This document shows positions 5,091-6,594 of a DNA stretch of 6,594 bases, piece after piece. This DNA comes from Pseudomonadota bacterium (lineage in GTDB: Bacteria; Pseudomonadota; Alphaproteobacteria; Acetobacterales; Acetobacteraceae), in NCBI GenBank assembly GCA_021798375.1, contig JAJZHU010000137.1, positions 1 to 6,594 on the forward strand. Reading direction: 5' to 3'. How positions within the stretch are numbered: the stretch's first letter is position 1; every line of letters begins with the position of its first letter. The notes beneath the pieces are model-generated. The model did not search any database. It was not told the DNA's origin and saw only the letters and a program-made list of their open reading frames with translations. Position numbers and translations under genes: made by a program.

Positions 5091-6594
5091 TGGAGGGCGT
5101 TCGTTCCACCTGCCCTTATTGCGGCGTCGGCTGCGGCGTTATCGCCGGTGCCGATAAAATAATCGGCGATCCGAATCATCCGGCAAATTTCGGCCAACTT
5201 TGCGTCAAGGGCGCAGCACTTGCCGAAACGCTCGACGACTCCACCAGACTGCGTACCCCGCAAATCGACGGGCGCGAGGCCAACTGGAACGACGCGCTCG
5301 ATTTGATCGCCACCCGATTTCGCGCCGCAATCGATGAACACGGCCCCGACAGCGTGGCGTTCTATGTCTCGGGCCAATGTCTGACCGAGGATTATTATGC
5401 CGCCAACAAACTGATGAAGGGCTTCATCGGCTCCGGCAACATCGACACCAATTCACGTCTGTGCATGTCCTCGACCGTTGCGGGCAACCTGCGCGCCTTC
5501 GGCGAGGACGTTGTTCCCGGAATTTACGAGGATTTCGACCAGGCCGATCTGATCGTGCTCGCCGGCAGCAACACCGCCTGGTGCCATCCGGTTTTGTTTC
5601 AACGCATGACGGCGGCCCGGGCCAGGCGCGGCATACGCATCGTGGTGATCGATCCGCGCCGCACCGCCACCGCCGATGAAGCGGATCTATTCCTCCCGCT
5701 CGCCCCCGGCAGCGATGTCGCGTTATTTTCGGGCTTGCTGGTCTATCTTGCCGATCACAATGCGCTTGATGGCGACTATATTTCCGCCCACACGCGCGAT
5801 TTTGCCGCCACCCTCGCCACCGCCCGGGCCGCAACGCCCTCGATTCCCGCCGTCGCCGCGGCAACGTCGCTGCCCATCGAAGACATCCTGCAATTTTACG
5901 AATGGTTCGCCGCCACCAAACGCAGCGTCACCGTCACCTCCCAGGGCATCAACCAATCCGCCAGCGGCACCGACAAGGTGAATGCCATCACCAATTGCCA
6001 CCTCGCCACCGGCCGCATCGGCAAGCCGGGGATGGGGCCCTTTTCGCTCACCGGTCAGCCCAATGCGATGGGGGGGCGCGAAGTTGGCGGCCTTGCCAAT
6101 CAACTAGCCGCGCACATGAATCTTGCCGACCCCGCCGATCGCGCGCGCGTCGAACGATTCTGGCGCGCGCCCAACATGCTCTGCGCACCCGGCCTCAAAG
6201 CGGTCGATCTGTTCGACCAAATGGCGGCGGGAAAAATCAAGGCCCTCTGGGTGATCGCCACCAACCCCGCCGTTTCAATGCCGCGTGCCGAAAAAGCGCG
6301 TCTTGGCCTTGATACTTGTCCCTTCGTCGTGGTTTCCGATTGCTGGTCCACCGACACCACGCGCTATGCCAATGTGGTTCTGCCGGCCGCCGGATGGGGC
6401 GAGCGCGACGGCACGGTGACCAATTCCGAACGCATGATTTCCCGCCAACGCCCATTCCGCGCCGCACCCGGCGAGGCGCGTCCCGACTGGTGGATGCTGG
6501 CCGAAGTGGCGCGCCGCATGGGCTGGGCCGAATCCTTCGCCTGGAGCGGTCCCGATGAAATTTTCGCCGAACACGCGGCGCTATCCGCGCATGA
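5090..6594 (+). CDS. nasA: Assimilatory nitrate reductase catalytic subunit (3' end cut off)
   Basis: This is the molybdopterin-guanine-dinucleotide enzyme that reduces nitrate to nitrite in the cytoplasm. Only 501 complete codons are in the window; family members are about 870-900 residues, so just over half is seen. The N-terminal [4Fe-4S] site is C8, C11, C15 and C38 with the nearby electron-transfer Lys K40 (CPYCGVGC and GQLCVKG). SGQCLTEDYYAANKLMKGF (94-112) leads to the probable Mo-ligand Cys125 in NSRLCMSS. Later family signatures are TNPAVSMP (391-398), SDCW (416-419) and GWGERDGTVTNSERMISRQR. There is no Tat signal, as expected for an assimilatory enzyme. The segment between C15 and C38 looks shorter than in relatives I remember. 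The start overlaps the nirD stop by one base, with only a weak AAGG 11 bases upstream. A C-terminal BFD-like [2Fe-2S] domain, common in this family, would lie beyond the window. Confidence 0.96.
   Translation, partial: MEGVRSTCPYCGVGCGVIAGADKIIGDPNHPANFGQLCVKGAALAETLDDSTRLRTPQIDGREANWNDALDLIATRFRAAIDEHGPDSVAFYVSGQCLTEDYYAANKLMKGFIGSGNIDTNSRLCMSSTVAGNLRAFGEDVVPGIYEDFDQADLIVLAGSNTAWCHPVLFQRMTAARARRGIRIVVIDPRRTATADEADLFLPLAPGSDVALFSGLLVYLADHNALDGDYISAHTRDFAATLATARAATPSIPAVAAATSLPIEDILQFYEWFAATKRSVTVTSQGINQSASGTDKVNAITNCHLATGRIGKPGMGPFSLTGQPNAMGGREVGGLANQLAAHMNLADPADRARVERFWRAPNMLCAPGLKAVDLFDQMAAGKIKALWVIATNPAVSMPRAEKARLGLDTCPFVVVSDCWSTDTTRYANVVLPAAGWGERDGTVTNSERMISRQRPFRAAPGEARPDWWMLAEVARRMGWAESFAWSGPDEIFAEHAALSAH

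Overview
The window is a nitrate/nitrite assimilation locus, with every gene on the + strand and both ends cut. The moderately high GC content, the protein sequence style and the nasT/nasS/nirB/nirD/nasA gene set point to an alphaproteobacterium. I favour a Rhodospirillales-like lineage but only weakly, because no rRNA or lineage marker is present.

Layout. (1) 1-488: C-terminal four-fifths of NasT, an ANTAR-domain RNA-binding antiterminator with a receiver-like N-terminal part. (2) 489-724: a 236-bp control region. It opens with an AT-rich stretch holding promoter candidates and an NtrC-like palindrome (536-552). It ends with an untranslated leader containing two adjacent hairpins, each with a six-base loop that has A at position 1 and G at position 4, the signature of ANTAR target RNAs. 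(3) 725-1816: a NasS-type cytoplasmic nitrate-binding protein. (4) 1807-2292: a 161-residue PhoB/OmpR-type winged-helix protein with only the first piece of a receiver domain, overlapping nasS by 10 bp behind a perfect AGGAGG. (5) 2306-4765: NirB, the NAD(P)H nitrite reductase large subunit. (6) 4770-5090: NirD, the small subunit, here with intact Rieske ligands. (7) 5090-6594: the first 501 codons of NasA, the assimilatory molybdopterin nitrate reductase, running off the window.

How it works together. Nitrate is reduced to nitrite by NasA, and nitrite to ammonium by NirBD. In the known NasS/NasT system NasS holds NasT inactive without nitrate; with nitrate NasT is freed, binds the two-hexaloop leader and lets transcription continue. 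Here the leader lies between nasT and nasS, so nasS, the small DNA-binding protein and the enzymes all appear to sit downstream of the RNA switch, with the NtrC-like site adding general nitrogen control. Genes after nasS are packed with 10-bp overlap, 13-bp gap, 4-bp gap and 1-bp overlap, which indicates one operon.

The least ordinary items are the receiver-truncated PhoB-like protein, the position of the ANTAR leader, and the apparent loss of the phospho-acceptor aspartate in NasT. The enzymes themselves look orthodox. I see no mobile element, tRNA, rRNA or CRISPR array, and no nitrate transporter inside the window.
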